Shown: positions 1 through 7,986 of the stretch, piece by piece
Layout of the letters: every line of letters begins with the position of its first letter
Numbering within the stretch: position 1 is the stretch's first letter
Assembly (NCBI RefSeq): GCF_002887735.1
Contig: NZ_PKQP01000009.1
Coordinates: 62,001 to 126,000, forward strand
Reading direction: 5' to 3'
DNA: 64,000 nucleotides
DNA from: Stenotrophomonas bentonitica
GTDB lineage: Bacteria > Pseudomonadota > Gammaproteobacteria > Xanthomonadales > Xanthomonadaceae
Program-made: the position numbers and the translations under genes
Notes under the pieces: generated by a model
What the model saw: only the letters and a program-made list of their open reading frames with translations
What the model was told of the DNA's origin: nothing
Database searches by the model: none

Positions 1-1797
1 GTCAACACCCCGGCGCTGCGCGAGGCCTACAACGCCAACCTGCCCAAGGTGACGCGCTTCGGCAGCGCGCTGGGCCAGAACCTGGCGCTCTACCAGCAGT
101 ACCGTGCCCTGGCCGACGCGCCCGAAGCGGCGCAGTACGACGCGGCACGCCGCAAAGTGCTGGAGAACGCGCTGCGCGATTTCCGCCTGGGCGGTGCTGA
201 ACTCGATGACGCCGGCAAGGCGCGGTACAGCGCGATCCGCGAGGAGCTGTCCGCGCTGTCGGCGACGTTCTCGCAGAACGTGCTCGATGCGACCGATGCC
301 TGGTCGCTGCACGTGCAGGACCCCGCCGAGCTCGCCGGCCTGCCGGACGATGTGATCGCCGCGGCCCGCGCTGCCGCGGAGAAGGAGGGCCTGGCCGGCT
401 GGAAGCTGACCCTGCAGATGCCGTGCTACATCCCGGTGCAGACCTACGCCGAACATCGCCCGCTGCGCGAAGCGCTGTACCGCGCCAATGCGATCCGCGC
501 GTCTGAATTCGGCGATGCCACGCTGGACAACAGCGGCAACATCGATCGCGTACTGGCGCTGCGCGCGGAGCTGGCCACGCTGCTGGGCTTTGCCAACTAC
601 GCCGAGTACTCGATCGCCACCAAGATGGCCGAGGATGCGCCGCAGGTACTGGGCTTCCTGCGTGATCTTGCCGCGCGTGCCAAGCCGTACGCGCAGCGCG
701 ACCGTGCCGAGCTGGAGGCCTTCGCGCGCGACGAGCTGGGCATGGCCGCGCTGGAGGCGTGGGACCTGGCGTTTGCCGCGGAGAAACTGAAACAGGCGCG
801 TTACAGCTATTCCGAGCAGGACGTGAAGCAGTACTTCACCGAGCCGAAGGTGCTGGACGGCCTGTTCAGTGTGATCCGCAGCCTGTATGGCCTGGCGGTG
901 CAGCCGGACAGCGCGCCGGTGTGGCATCCGGATGTGCGCTTCTTCCGCGTGGTCGATGCGCAGGGCGCGCTGGTCGGCCAGTTCTATCTGGATCTGTACG
1001 CGCGCGAAGGCAAGCGCGGTGGCGCGTGGATGGACGATTGCCGCAACCGCCGCGAGACCGCCGCCGGCGTGCAGACGCCGCTGGTGTACCTGGTCTGCAA
1101 CTTCGGCAAGGGTGCACAAGGGCAGCCGGCCACCTTCAGCCACAGCGATGTGACCACGCTGTTCCATGAGATGGGGCACGGCCTGCATCAGTTGTTGACC
1201 CGCATCGGTGAGCTGGGCGTGGCCGGCATCAACGGCGTGGAGTGGGACGCGGTGGAACTGCCGAGCCAGTTCATGGAGAACTTCTGCTGGGAATGGGACC
1301 GCGTGCAGGCGATGACCGCACACGTGGCCACCGGTGAGCCGCTGCCGCGTGCGCTGTTCGACCGCATGCTGGCCGCACGCAATTTCCAGAGCGGCATGTT
1401 CACCGTGCGCCAGCTGGAATTCGCGCTGTTCGACATGCAGTTGCACAGCGAGTTCGATCCGACCCAGGACAGCGTGCAGGCGCTGTTGGAACGCGTCCGC
1501 GATGAAGTGGCCGTCAACCGGCCGCCGGCGTGGAATCGCTTCCCCAACCAGTTCAGCCACATTTTTGCCGGTGGCTATGCGGCCGGCTACTACAGCTACA
1601 AATGGGCCGAGGTGCTCAGCGCCGATGCCTACGCCGCGTTCGAGGAGGCCCCGGACAAAGTGACCGAGACCGGCCAGCGCTTCCGCGATGAAGTGCTCTC
1701 ACGGGGCGGCAGCCGCAGTGCGGCCGAGAACTTCGCCGCCTTCCGTGGCCGCGCGCCGACAGTGGACGCGCTGCTGCGGCATAACGGGATGGTGTGA
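1..1797 (+). CDS. prlC: Oligopeptidase A (M3 zinc metallopeptidase), 5' end outside window
   Basis: The frame is open from base 1, so the gene starts before the window; 598 codons are visible, against about 680 residues for E. coli oligopeptidase A, so roughly 80 N-terminal residues are missing. The zinc site HEMGH is encoded at 1165-1179, followed by the downstream glutamate region (ELPSQFMENFCWEW) typical of M3 peptidases. The visible part follows E. coli OpdA closely, for example WHPDVRFF, FYLDLYAREGKRGGAWMDDC and FSHIFAGGYAAGYYSY. The family is cytoplasmic and degrades short peptides, including cleaved signal peptides. It ends 50 bases before a convergent SDR gene. Oligopeptidase A rather than dipeptidyl carboxypeptidase is favoured by these motifs. 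Confidence 0.93.
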   Translation, partial: VNTPALREAYNANLPKVTRFGSALGQNLALYQQYRALADAPEAAQYDAARRKVLENALRDFRLGGAELDDAGKARYSAIREELSALSATFSQNVLDATDAWSLHVQDPAELAGLPDDVIAAARAAAEKEGLAGWKLTLQMPCYIPVQTYAEHRPLREALYRANAIRASEFGDATLDNSGNIDRVLALRAELATLLGFANYAEYSIATKMAEDAPQVLGFLRDLAARAKPYAQRDRAELEAFARDELGMAALEAWDLAFAAEKLKQARYSYSEQDVKQYFTEPKVLDGLFSVIRSLYGLAVQPDSAPVWHPDVRFFRVVDAQGALVGQFYLDLYAREGKRGGAWMDDCRNRRETAAGVQTPLVYLVCNFGKGAQGQPATFSHSDVTTLFHEMGHGLHQLLTRIGELGVAGINGVEWDAVELPSQFMENFCWEWDRVQAMTAHVATGEPLPRALFDRMLAARNFQSGMFTVRQLEFALFDMQLHSEFDPTQDSVQALLERVRDEVAVNRPPAWNRFPNQFSHIFAGGYAAGYYSYKWAEVLSADAYAAFEEAPDKVTETGQRFRDEVLSRGGSRSAAENFAAFRGRAPTVDALLRHNGMV

Positions 1798-1847
1798 CCC
1801 CGGCACTACCCGGCAGCGGGATCGTGTGTGCTACCGCGGCACGTTGA

Positions 1848-2648
1848 TCACTCCGCGTAGATCATCTTCCGGCTCATGCCGCCGTCGACGATGTGGTCCT
1901 GGCCGGTGATGAAGCCGGCCAGGTCCGAGAGCAGGAAGACCGCCAACGCGCCGATGTCCGGCGGCTGGCCAACGCGGCCGACCGGGTGCTGCGCATGATC
2001 GCGACGGGACAGTTTGGGCGTGCGTCGCCGTGAGGGCGCCTGCCAGGCATCGGTGGTGATCCAGCCGGGGCTGATGCTGTTGACCCGCACGGCCGACCCT
2101 TCGCTCAACGCCAATGCATGGGTGAAGGCGACCAGCCCGCCCTTGGCCGCGGCGTAGGCTTCACTGTCCGGTTCGGACTGCCAGGCACGCGTGGAGGCGA
2201 TGTTGATGATCGCCCCGGCATGCTCGCGCAGGGCGGGCAGGGCATGCTTGCTGCACAGGAAGGCGCCATGCAGGCTGGAGAGGCGGCGTTGCCACTCGGC
2301 CAGCGGCATCTGGGCCAGGGGCGTGCCATGCGCACTGGCGATGCCGGCATTGTTGACCAGGCCATCCATGCGCCCGAAGCGCTTCAGCGTCGCCTTCATC
2401 AGCGCCTGCACGCTGCGTTCGCTGGCCACGTCCGCGCGTTGGAACGCCGCGCGCTCCGGCAATGCCCATTCCTTCAGGCAGGCCTTGCCGGCATCGGCAT
2501 CCAGGTCGGCGATCATCACGCTGCCGCCCGCGCCGAGCACCGATTGCGCGATGCCGCGCCCCACGCCCTGCGCACCCCCGGTGATCACCACCACGCGGTC
2601 GCGCAGCGGCTGTGCCGGCCAGTCGAGGAGGGTCGGGGTCAGTGACAC
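1848..2648 (-). CDS. SDR family NAD(P)-dependent oxidoreductase, lacking the usual tetrad Asn
   Basis: A 266-residue classical short-chain dehydrogenase. The Rossmann glycine motif TGGAQGVG is at residues 23-30, NNAG at 99-102, and the catalytic Ser152, Tyr165 and Lys169 (YAAAK) are present. The start is GTG at 2646-2648 and overlaps the end of the DUF1415 gene by 10 bases, suggesting translational coupling. The C-terminal HPVGRVGQPPDIGALAVFLLSD block is typical of the family. The segment W119-QRRLSSLHG is one residue shorter than the usual W-x5-VNLxG pattern, so the fourth catalytic residue (Asn) appears to be missing. The substrate cannot be told from sequence. Confidence 0.88.
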   Translation of the reverse strand: MSLTPTLLDWPAQPLRDRVVVITGGAQGVGRGIAQSVLGAGGSVMIADLDADAGKACLKEWALPERAAFQRADVASERSVQALMKATLKRFGRMDGLVNNAGIASAHGTPLAQMPLAEWQRRLSSLHGAFLCSKHALPALREHAGAIINIASTRAWQSEPDSEAYAAAKGGLVAFTHALALSEGSAVRVNSISPGWITTDAWQAPSRRRTPKLSRRDHAQHPVGRVGQPPDIGALAVFLLSDLAGFITGQDHIVDGGMSRKMIYAE

Positions 2649-3217
2649 GGCGGCATCTCGTTGCGGCCCAGCAGGCGCGTCCAGCCTTCGATGCCGAGTT
2701 TGTCCAGCGTCTCGATGTTGCGCTCCACGATCACGTCCGGATCCGGGAAGGCCGCGACCGCGCGCTCGACGCTGTCTTCGCGCAGCAGGTGCAGAGTCGG
2801 GTAGGGCGCGCGGTTGGTGTAATTGCTCACGTCATCCGGGGCCACGCCGGCGAACTGGTACTGCGGATGGAAGCTGGCCACCTGCAGGATGCCCTGCAGA
2901 TCCAGTGCCTCGATCGCTGCATCGGCGTTGTCGAGGAAGTCGTTGTACTCCAGGAAATCGGTCAGCACGTCCGGGTGCACGATCAGGGTGGTGTCGATCT
3001 GCTCGGCGGGCGTGTCGCGCAGCAGGATCAGCTCTTCGGCCAGTTCCTCGACCAGCGCCTCCGGCGTGGTCGCATCGCTGAGCACGAACCGCACCTGGTC
3101 CTTGACGTACACCGCCTTGGCGAACGGGCACAGGTTCAGGCCGATCACGATCTGCTCCAGCCATTTCCGGGTCTCGGCAATGGGGTCGCGGGTGGCAGTG
3201 AGGAAGGCATCGTTCAT
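2639..3217 (-). CDS. DUF1415 domain-containing protein
   Basis: A 192-residue protein recognised as DUF1415, with WLEQIVIGLNLCPFAKAV near the N terminus, followed by ELAEELILLRDTPAEQIDTTLIVHP, SFHPQYQFAGVAPDDVSNYTNRAPYPTLHLLRE and a C-terminal NIETLDKLGIEGW segment. The family is common in gammaproteobacteria and its function is unknown. The ATG at 3215-3217 is chosen because the upstream in-frame extension is Pro/Ala-rich and not family-like. Its 3' end overlaps the start of the SDR gene by 10 bases, so the two probably form an operon reading away from the divergent aldehyde dehydrogenase operon. Confidence 0.88.
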   Translation of the reverse strand: MNDAFLTATRDPIAETRKWLEQIVIGLNLCPFAKAVYVKDQVRFVLSDATTPEALVEELAEELILLRDTPAEQIDTTLIVHPDVLTDFLEYNDFLDNADAAIEALDLQGILQVASFHPQYQFAGVAPDDVSNYTNRAPYPTLHLLREDSVERAVAAFPDPDVIVERNIETLDKLGIEGWTRLLGRNEMPPCH

Positions 3218-3289
3218 GGCGGGCGGGGTCGCTGGCGGGGCCGTTGATTGTACGGCGCGGCGGTGAAGTGGACGCCCGATCGGCTCCAC

Positions 3290-3306
3290 TGTCCATTAAC
3301 TGGACA
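3290..3306. promoter_or_regulatory. Inverted repeat, candidate regulator site upstream of the aldehyde dehydrogenase
   Basis: A perfect dyad TGTCCA-5-TGGACA lies 122 bases upstream of the aldehyde dehydrogenase start. Its spacing would suit a dimeric helix-turn-helix protein such as the AcoR-like regulator encoded at 6122. Binding is inference only. Confidence 0.4.
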
Positions 3307-3336
3307 CCGGTCATGCTGGAAATTCCTTATCCGGCA

Positions 3337-3351
3337 ATCACTTGCAGTGAT
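3337..3351. promoter_or_regulatory. Second inverted repeat upstream of the aldehyde dehydrogenase
   Basis: A perfect dyad ATCACT-TGC-AGTGAT, 31 bases downstream of the first palindrome and 76 bases upstream of the start codon. The arm sequence differs from the first site, so two different proteins could be involved. No sigma-54 -24/-12 element was recognised between these sites and the gene. Confidence 0.35.
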
Positions 3352-3427
3352 CCTTCCAGCGGCCAATAGGCAGTGGCCGGCTGCGGGTATCCAATGGCCG
3401 CGTACACGACGCAAGGAGTTCTCAGTG

Positions 3428-4891
3428 ATGGCAACACATGCATTCCTGCCGACGGCCACGTGGTCCGGCAAGCTGTTCGATGGCCAGTGGGCCGCGGGTG
3501 CCGGCACCCAGCACGTGGTCGAGCCGGCGACCGGCGAGCGCCTGGGCGAGATCGCGATGGCCGACCCGGCACAGATCGCGCGCGCCGCCGCCACCGCCGC
3601 CAAGGCGCAGCGCGACTGGGCCAGCGCCCCGTATGACACCCGCGCGCAGGTGCTGCGCCGCGCGGCGCAGTTGGCCGAAGAACACAACGACGAGATCGTG
3701 CAGTGGCTGGTCCGCGAAAGCGGCTCCACCCAGCTCAAGGCCGGTTTCGAGGCCAAGGTGAACACCAAGGCGCTGCATGAGGCCGCGGCACTGCCCTCGC
3801 GCAGCATCGGCGAGGTGCTGCCGTCCGAACCGGGCCGTTTGAATCTGGCGCGCCGCCGCCCACTCGGCGTGGTCGGCGTGATCTCGCCGTTCAACTTCCC
3901 GCTGTACCTGGCCATGCGTGCGGTGGCCCCGGCGCTGGCGCTGGGCAACGCGGTGGTGCTCAAGCCCGATCCGCGCACCGCCGTGTGCGGTGGCTTCGTG
4001 ATCGCGCGCCTGTTCGAACTGGCCGGGCTGCCGGCAGGCCTGCTGCACGTGCTGCCGGGCGATGGCGCCGCCGGTGCGGCGCTGACCAGTGACCCGAACA
4101 TCGCGATGATCCAGTTCACCGGCTCCACCGGCGCGGGGCGCAAGGTCGGCGAAGCGGCCGGCAAGCACCTGAAGAAGGTATCGCTGGAACTGGGCGGCAA
4201 GAACTCGCTGATCGTGCTCGACGATGCCGACATGGACCTGGCCATCGCCAACACCGCGTGGGGCGTCTACCTGCACCAGGGCCAGATCTGCATGGCCACC
4301 GGCCGCGTGCTGGTCCAGCGCAGCATCCATGCGCGGTTCCTGGAAAAGCTGGTGGCCAAGGCCAAGTCGCTCAAGGTCGGCAATCCGGCCGATGGGGAGG
4401 TGGCGATCGGGCCGCTGATCAACGCCCAGCAGCGTGACCATGCCGCGCGCATCGTTGCCGAAGCGCAGGCGGCTGGTGCCACGCTCGCGACCGGCGGTGG
4501 GTACAAGGACCTGTTCTTCGAACCGACCGTGCTCAGCGATGTGGGCCGCGACAACCCGGCCTTCCACGAAGAGATCTTCGCACCGGTCGCGGTGGTCGTG
4601 CCCTTCGATACCGATGATGAGGCGGTGGAGCTGGCCAACGACAGCGAGTACGGCCTGTCGATGGCGATCGTGTCGAGCAATGTCGGCCGCGCACTGAAGC
4701 TGGGCGAACGGTTGCGCACCGGCCTGCTGCACATCAACGACCAGACCGTGAACGATGAGGTGATCAATCCGTTCGGTGGCGTCGGCGCCTCCGGCAATGG
4801 CACCAGCATCGGTGGCCCGTCCAACATCGACGAGTTCACCCAGTGGCAGTGGATGACCGTCAAGGGCGAAGCGCCCGCCTACCCGATCTGA
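3428..4891 (+). CDS. NAD-dependent aryl-aldehyde (benzaldehyde-type) dehydrogenase
   Basis: A 487-residue aldehyde dehydrogenase, the same length as XylC-type benzaldehyde dehydrogenases. It would oxidise an aromatic aldehyde to the acid with NAD(P)+. The glycine motif FTGSTGAGRKV, the general-base Glu254 in LELGGK and the nucleophile Cys288 in GQICMATGR are all present. The C-terminal NPFGGVGASGNGTSIGG block is typical of vanillin/benzaldehyde dehydrogenases. The ATG at 3428 has an AAGGAG ribosome site at 3413-3418; the longer open frame upstream is not protein-like. It lies 14 bases before an aryl-alcohol dehydrogenase, so the pair could run alcohol to aldehyde to acid. Exact substrate is unproven. 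Confidence 0.88.
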   Translation: MATHAFLPTATWSGKLFDGQWAAGAGTQHVVEPATGERLGEIAMADPAQIARAAATAAKAQRDWASAPYDTRAQVLRRAAQLAEEHNDEIVQWLVRESGSTQLKAGFEAKVNTKALHEAAALPSRSIGEVLPSEPGRLNLARRRPLGVVGVISPFNFPLYLAMRAVAPALALGNAVVLKPDPRTAVCGGFVIARLFELAGLPAGLLHVLPGDGAAGAALTSDPNIAMIQFTGSTGAGRKVGEAAGKHLKKVSLELGGKNSLIVLDDADMDLAIANTAWGVYLHQGQICMATGRVLVQRSIHARFLEKLVAKAKSLKVGNPADGEVAIGPLINAQQRDHAARIVAEAQAAGATLATGGGYKDLFFEPTVLSDVGRDNPAFHEEIFAPVAVVVPFDTDDEAVELANDSEYGLSMAIVSSNVGRALKLGERLRTGLLHINDQTVNDEVINPFGGVGASGNGTSIGGPSNIDEFTQWQWMTVKGEAPAYPI

Positions 4892-4905
4892 TCCAGGAGA
4901 CCCTC

Positions 4906-6033
4906 ATGACCGCAACAGCAGAACTGCGCGACATCACCGTGGCCGTGGTGCGCGAAAAAGAACAGCCTTTCACGATCGAGAAGGCGCGCATCCGTGGGCC
5001 GCAGGACGATGAAGTGCTGGTGCGCGTAGTCGCCACCGGCCTGTGCCATACCGACCTGATCGTGCGCGACCAGTACTATCCCGTGCCGCTGCCGGCGGTG
5101 CTCGGCCATGAAGGTGCGGGCATCGTTGAAGCACTCGGCCCGGGCGTGAAAGACCTCAAGGTCGGTGACCATGTCGTGCTGACCTACGGCGCCTGCGGCC
5201 ACTGCAATCCCTGCAGCGGCGGCCACGGCGCGTACTGCAAGGATTTCTTCGGCCTGAACTTCGGCGGCGGTGCACGGGACGGTTCCACCGCCATCCAGGA
5301 TCCGGACGGCAAGCCGCTGCACGATCATTTCTTCGCACAGTCTTCGTTCGCCACCTACGCACTGAGCCGCGAAAACAACGCGATCAAGGTGCCTGACGAT
5401 GCGCCGATCGAACTGCTCGGCCCGCTCGGCTGCGGCATCCAGACCGGTGCCGGTGCCGTGATCAACTCGCTCAAGGTCACCGCCGGCAGCAGCTTCGCCA
5501 GCTTCGGTGCCGGCGCGGTCGGCCTGAGCGCGGTGATGGCCGCGCGCGTGGCCGGTGCGACCACGATCATCGCCATCGATGTGGTGCCGTCGCGCCTGGA
5601 ACTGGCCAAGGAACTCGGCGCCACCCATGTGATAAACAGCCGCGAGGTCGACGTCGTCGACGCCGTGCGCGAGATCACCGGCGGCGGGGCGAACTTCGCC
5701 CTGGAATCCACCGGGCGCCCGGACGTGCTGGCCCAGGGCATCGAGGCGCTTGGGGGGCTGGGCGTGATCGGCGTGGTGGGTGCTCCGAAGCTGGGCACCA
5801 AGGCCGAGTTCGACGTCAACAACCTGCTGCTGGGCGGGCGCAGCATCCGCGGCATCGTTGAAGGCGACAGCGTGCCGAAGGTGTTCATCCCGCAGCTGGT
5901 GCAGCTGTACCAGCAGGGCCGCTTCCCGTTCGACAAACTGGTGAAGTTCTACCCGCTGGACCAGATCAACCAGGCCGCCGAGGACAGCACCCGCGGCGTG
6001 ACCCTCAAGCCGATCCTGACCATCGGCGGGTGA
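4906..6033 (+). CDS. Zinc-dependent aryl-alcohol (NAD-dependent) dehydrogenase
   Basis: A 375-residue medium-chain zinc alcohol dehydrogenase. Catalytic zinc ligands are Cys47 and the His68-Glu69 pair (LGHEGAG); the structural zinc cysteines are Cys97, 100, 103 and 111. The coenzyme-binding stretch FGAGAVGLSAVMAA is in the second half. The N-terminal pattern TGLCHTD and the SGGHGAYCKDFFGLNFGG lobe resemble XylB-type benzyl alcohol dehydrogenases. Start ATG at 4906 is preceded by CAGGAGA. It follows the aldehyde dehydrogenase by 14 bases, so the two are co-transcribed and probably act on consecutive steps. Confidence 0.88.
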   Translation: MTATAELRDITVAVVREKEQPFTIEKARIRGPQDDEVLVRVVATGLCHTDLIVRDQYYPVPLPAVLGHEGAGIVEALGPGVKDLKVGDHVVLTYGACGHCNPCSGGHGAYCKDFFGLNFGGGARDGSTAIQDPDGKPLHDHFFAQSSFATYALSRENNAIKVPDDAPIELLGPLGCGIQTGAGAVINSLKVTAGSSFASFGAGAVGLSAVMAARVAGATTIIAIDVVPSRLELAKELGATHVINSREVDVVDAVREITGGGANFALESTGRPDVLAQGIEALGGLGVIGVVGAPKLGTKAEFDVNNLLLGGRSIRGIVEGDSVPKVFIPQLVQLYQQGRFPFDKLVKFYPLDQINQAAEDSTRGVTLKPILTIGG

Positions 6034-6040
6034 AACGCTC

Positions 6041-6066
6041 CGTCGCAGGCATGCGTGCCTGCGACG
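6041..6066 (+). terminator. Inverted repeat after the alcohol dehydrogenase
   Basis: An 11-bp perfect stem with a 4-base loop (arms 6041-6051 and 6056-6066), starting 7 bases after the stop codon. There is no T tract, so it may be an mRNA-stabilising hairpin or weak terminator rather than a classical intrinsic terminator. Confidence 0.45.
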
Positions 6067-6121
6067 ACGCAGCAGTCAGCTTTGCCGGAGTAGCCTGTCG
6101 GTCCGAGGTGGAGATCGACCG

Positions 6122-7222
6122 ATGGCCGCGATGGTTCTGGAACAGCAGCAGGTATTGGCCGCCGCCCGTCAGCGCTTTGCCGAGGGCGGCGCGCTGATGG
6201 ACAGCGTGGTCAGCCCGCCGGTACTGCGCTCCTGGGAGCGTTCGCGCCAGGCCGGCGTACAGCCGCGGCAGGCGCCGTACTACGCGCCCCTTGCCGCGGG
6301 CGCCACCCGCCTGGACGACCCGGCCGACCGCCGCCTCGCACGCTGTGTGCGCGAGGACATGGACCATCTCTGGGCCGCCTTCGGTGGCCGCCAATGGACC
6401 CTGTTCTGCGTCAACGCCGACGGCCTGGTCGTCGCCCAGCGCGAACATGGCCTGGCCGACGTGCCGGTGCTGCGCCCGATCCAGATCGGCCGCCGCCTGC
6501 GCGAGATCGACATCGGCACCACGGCACCGGCCTGCAGCCTGGCCGAAGACGCGCCCGCGCTTGTACGCGGCAACGAACACTACCTGGATCGCTTCGCCAC
6601 CGTGTTCTGCCTGAGCGTGCCGCTGCACGGGCTGGATGGCGAAGTGCTGGGGGCCCTGGACATCACCGGCACCGGCGAGCGCGATGCCGAGCTGCTGCAC
6701 GGCTACTTCCGCCAGGCCGCCCTTTCCGCCGAAAACCGGCTGATGCAGGACCACCGTCCCTGTCATCTGCTGGCCGTCCAGCACGACGCCCGCTGGCTGC
6801 ACTCCCCCCTGCAGGGACTGTTGGCCATCGAAGAAGACGGACGCGTCCGCGCCGCCAACCGCGTGGCCCGCCGCCTGTTCGGACTCCCGCGCCGCGGGCC
6901 CTTGCCGATCCTCACCCTGCACGGCCTGTTTGCCGGCGCCAGCGCCCATCAGCGCCGCCGCCTCCTGCAGACCGGCCCGGCCCACCGGGTCCGCCTGGAC
7001 GAAGACACGGCCGTGCATGTCCAGTACCTGCGCGGACCACTCGCACCGCATGCCAGCCGCAAGCTCGCCGCACAGCCCGTCAACGCCGCCAACGCCTCGC
7101 TGCGTGCGCAGAACACACAGCACGTCCGCGACGCCGTGGCCGCCCACCAGGGCAACGTCAGCGCCGCCGCGCGCCAGCTCGGCATCTCACGCACCACCCT
7201 GTACAAGCTGATTCGCGCGTAG
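6122..7222 (+). CDS. AcoR-like Fis-family regulator without the sigma-54 AAA+ domain
   Basis: A 366-residue protein. The N terminus has the AcoR-type VLRSWERSRQAGV motif (about residues 36-47), followed by a GAF-like sensory region (about 75-190) and a PAS-like segment (about 215-255, LLAIEEDGRVRAANRVARRLFG). The C terminus is a Fis-type helix-turn-helix (about 330-366, GNVSAAARQLGISRTTLYKL). The family usually has about 600-670 residues with an AAA+ sigma-54 activation domain between sensor and DNA-binding parts. Here that domain, with its Walker A and GAFTGA motifs, is absent. It follows the two dehydrogenase genes by 88 bases on the same strand and probably regulates them, perhaps as a repressor or sigma-70 activator. 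Function is inferred. Confidence 0.75.
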   Translation: MAAMVLEQQQVLAAARQRFAEGGALMDSVVSPPVLRSWERSRQAGVQPRQAPYYAPLAAGATRLDDPADRRLARCVREDMDHLWAAFGGRQWTLFCVNADGLVVAQREHGLADVPVLRPIQIGRRLREIDIGTTAPACSLAEDAPALVRGNEHYLDRFATVFCLSVPLHGLDGEVLGALDITGTGERDAELLHGYFRQAALSAENRLMQDHRPCHLLAVQHDARWLHSPLQGLLAIEEDGRVRAANRVARRLFGLPRRGPLPILTLHGLFAGASAHQRRRLLQTGPAHRVRLDEDTAVHVQYLRGPLAPHASRKLAAQPVNAANASLRAQNTQHVRDAVAAHQGNVSAAARQLGISRTTLYKLIRA

Positions 7223-7283
7223 TGACCCGCGCCCGGCGGTACACACGCCGGAAGCCGCATCTTTTCGATCTGCGCAACGAGGT

Positions 7284-7306
7284 TGCCGGCCAGCGGCCGG
7301 CACTAC
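7284..7306 (-). repeat. SMAG/REP-like palindrome
   Basis: Arms TGCCGGCC and GGCCGGCA around AGC, followed by CTAC. Read on the minus strand this is GTAG plus stem-loop, the structure of S. maltophilia GTAG (SMAG) elements. It lies between the convergent regulator and yajQ genes. Confidence 0.75.
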
Positions 7307-7426
7307 CGATGGGATATCGCCTGGTCGCCGGAAGCGGCGGGCACGACCGCTTTGCCCGCCCATCCGGCGACGCAGCACACCAGCAATGAATCGCCAGCGC
7401 TCTTCGCTACAGCCCTTCGGCCAAAA

Positions 7427-7909
7427 TCAATCGCGGAAATTATCGAACTGCAGCGGAACCTCGAAGGTCTCCTTCCGCAGCAGCGCCATCGCATCCTGCA
7501 GATCATCGCGCTTCTTGCCCGTCACCCGCAGCTTGTCGCCATTGATCTGGCTGTCCACCTTCAACTTGGCCTCCTTGATCTTCGCCGCGATCTTCTTGGC
7601 CACCTTCTGCTCGATGCCCTGCTTGACCGTGATCTTCTGCCGCGCACCGGCCAGATTCGTCTCGATATCCCCGAACTCCAGGCCCGCCGCATCGATCTTC
7701 CGCGCGATCAAGCGCTGGCGCAGGATGTCCGTCATCTGCTGCAACTGGAAATCGCTCGGCGCGGACTGGTTGATCACGCCGTCCTCCAGCACGAACTTGG
7801 CGTCCACCCCCTTGAAATCGAAGCGCGTGGACAACTCGCGGTTGGCCTGATCGACCGCGTTGGTCAGCTCGTGGGTGTCGACTTCGGAAACAACGTCAAA
7901 AGAGGGCAT
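7427..7909 (-). CDS. YajQ family cyclic-di-GMP-binding protein
   Basis: A 160-residue protein with the YajQ/UPF0234 family signature throughout: start MPSFDVVSEVD, then RFDFKGVD, QGIEQKVAKKI and the C-terminal LRKETFEVPLQFDNFRD. The length matches the family (about 160). In Xanthomonas a member of this family binds c-di-GMP and acts with a LysR-type regulator in virulence control. The ORF sequence shows the fold but not ligand affinity. It is divergent from the DMT transporter gene, with 77 bases between them, and convergent with the AcoR-like regulator. Confidence 0.92.
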   Translation of the reverse strand: MPSFDVVSEVDTHELTNAVDQANRELSTRFDFKGVDAKFVLEDGVINQSAPSDFQLQQMTDILRQRLIARKIDAAGLEFGDIETNLAGARQKITVKQGIEQKVAKKIAAKIKEAKLKVDSQINGDKLRVTGKKRDDLQDAMALLRKETFEVPLQFDNFRD

Positions 7910-7975
7910 CGGAAAACTCCAGCGGGTGAATACCCCATTCTACCAACCCACCATGGACGGCCCGGCCAACCCGGC

Positions 7976-7981
7976 GATAAT
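7976..7981 (+). promoter_or_regulatory. -10 element GATAAT positioned for a leaderless transcript
   Basis: GATAAT ends 5 bases before the ATG at 7987, so transcription would start at or next to the A of the start codon. No Shine-Dalgarno sequence precedes the gene. The -35 region is weak. Confidence 0.5.
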
Positions 7982-7986
7982 GGGTC

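Noticed and set aside
3307..3427. Sigma-54 -24/-12 promoter for the aldehyde dehydrogenase
   Set aside because: No TGGCAC-N5-TTGC-like pair was found upstream of the gene.
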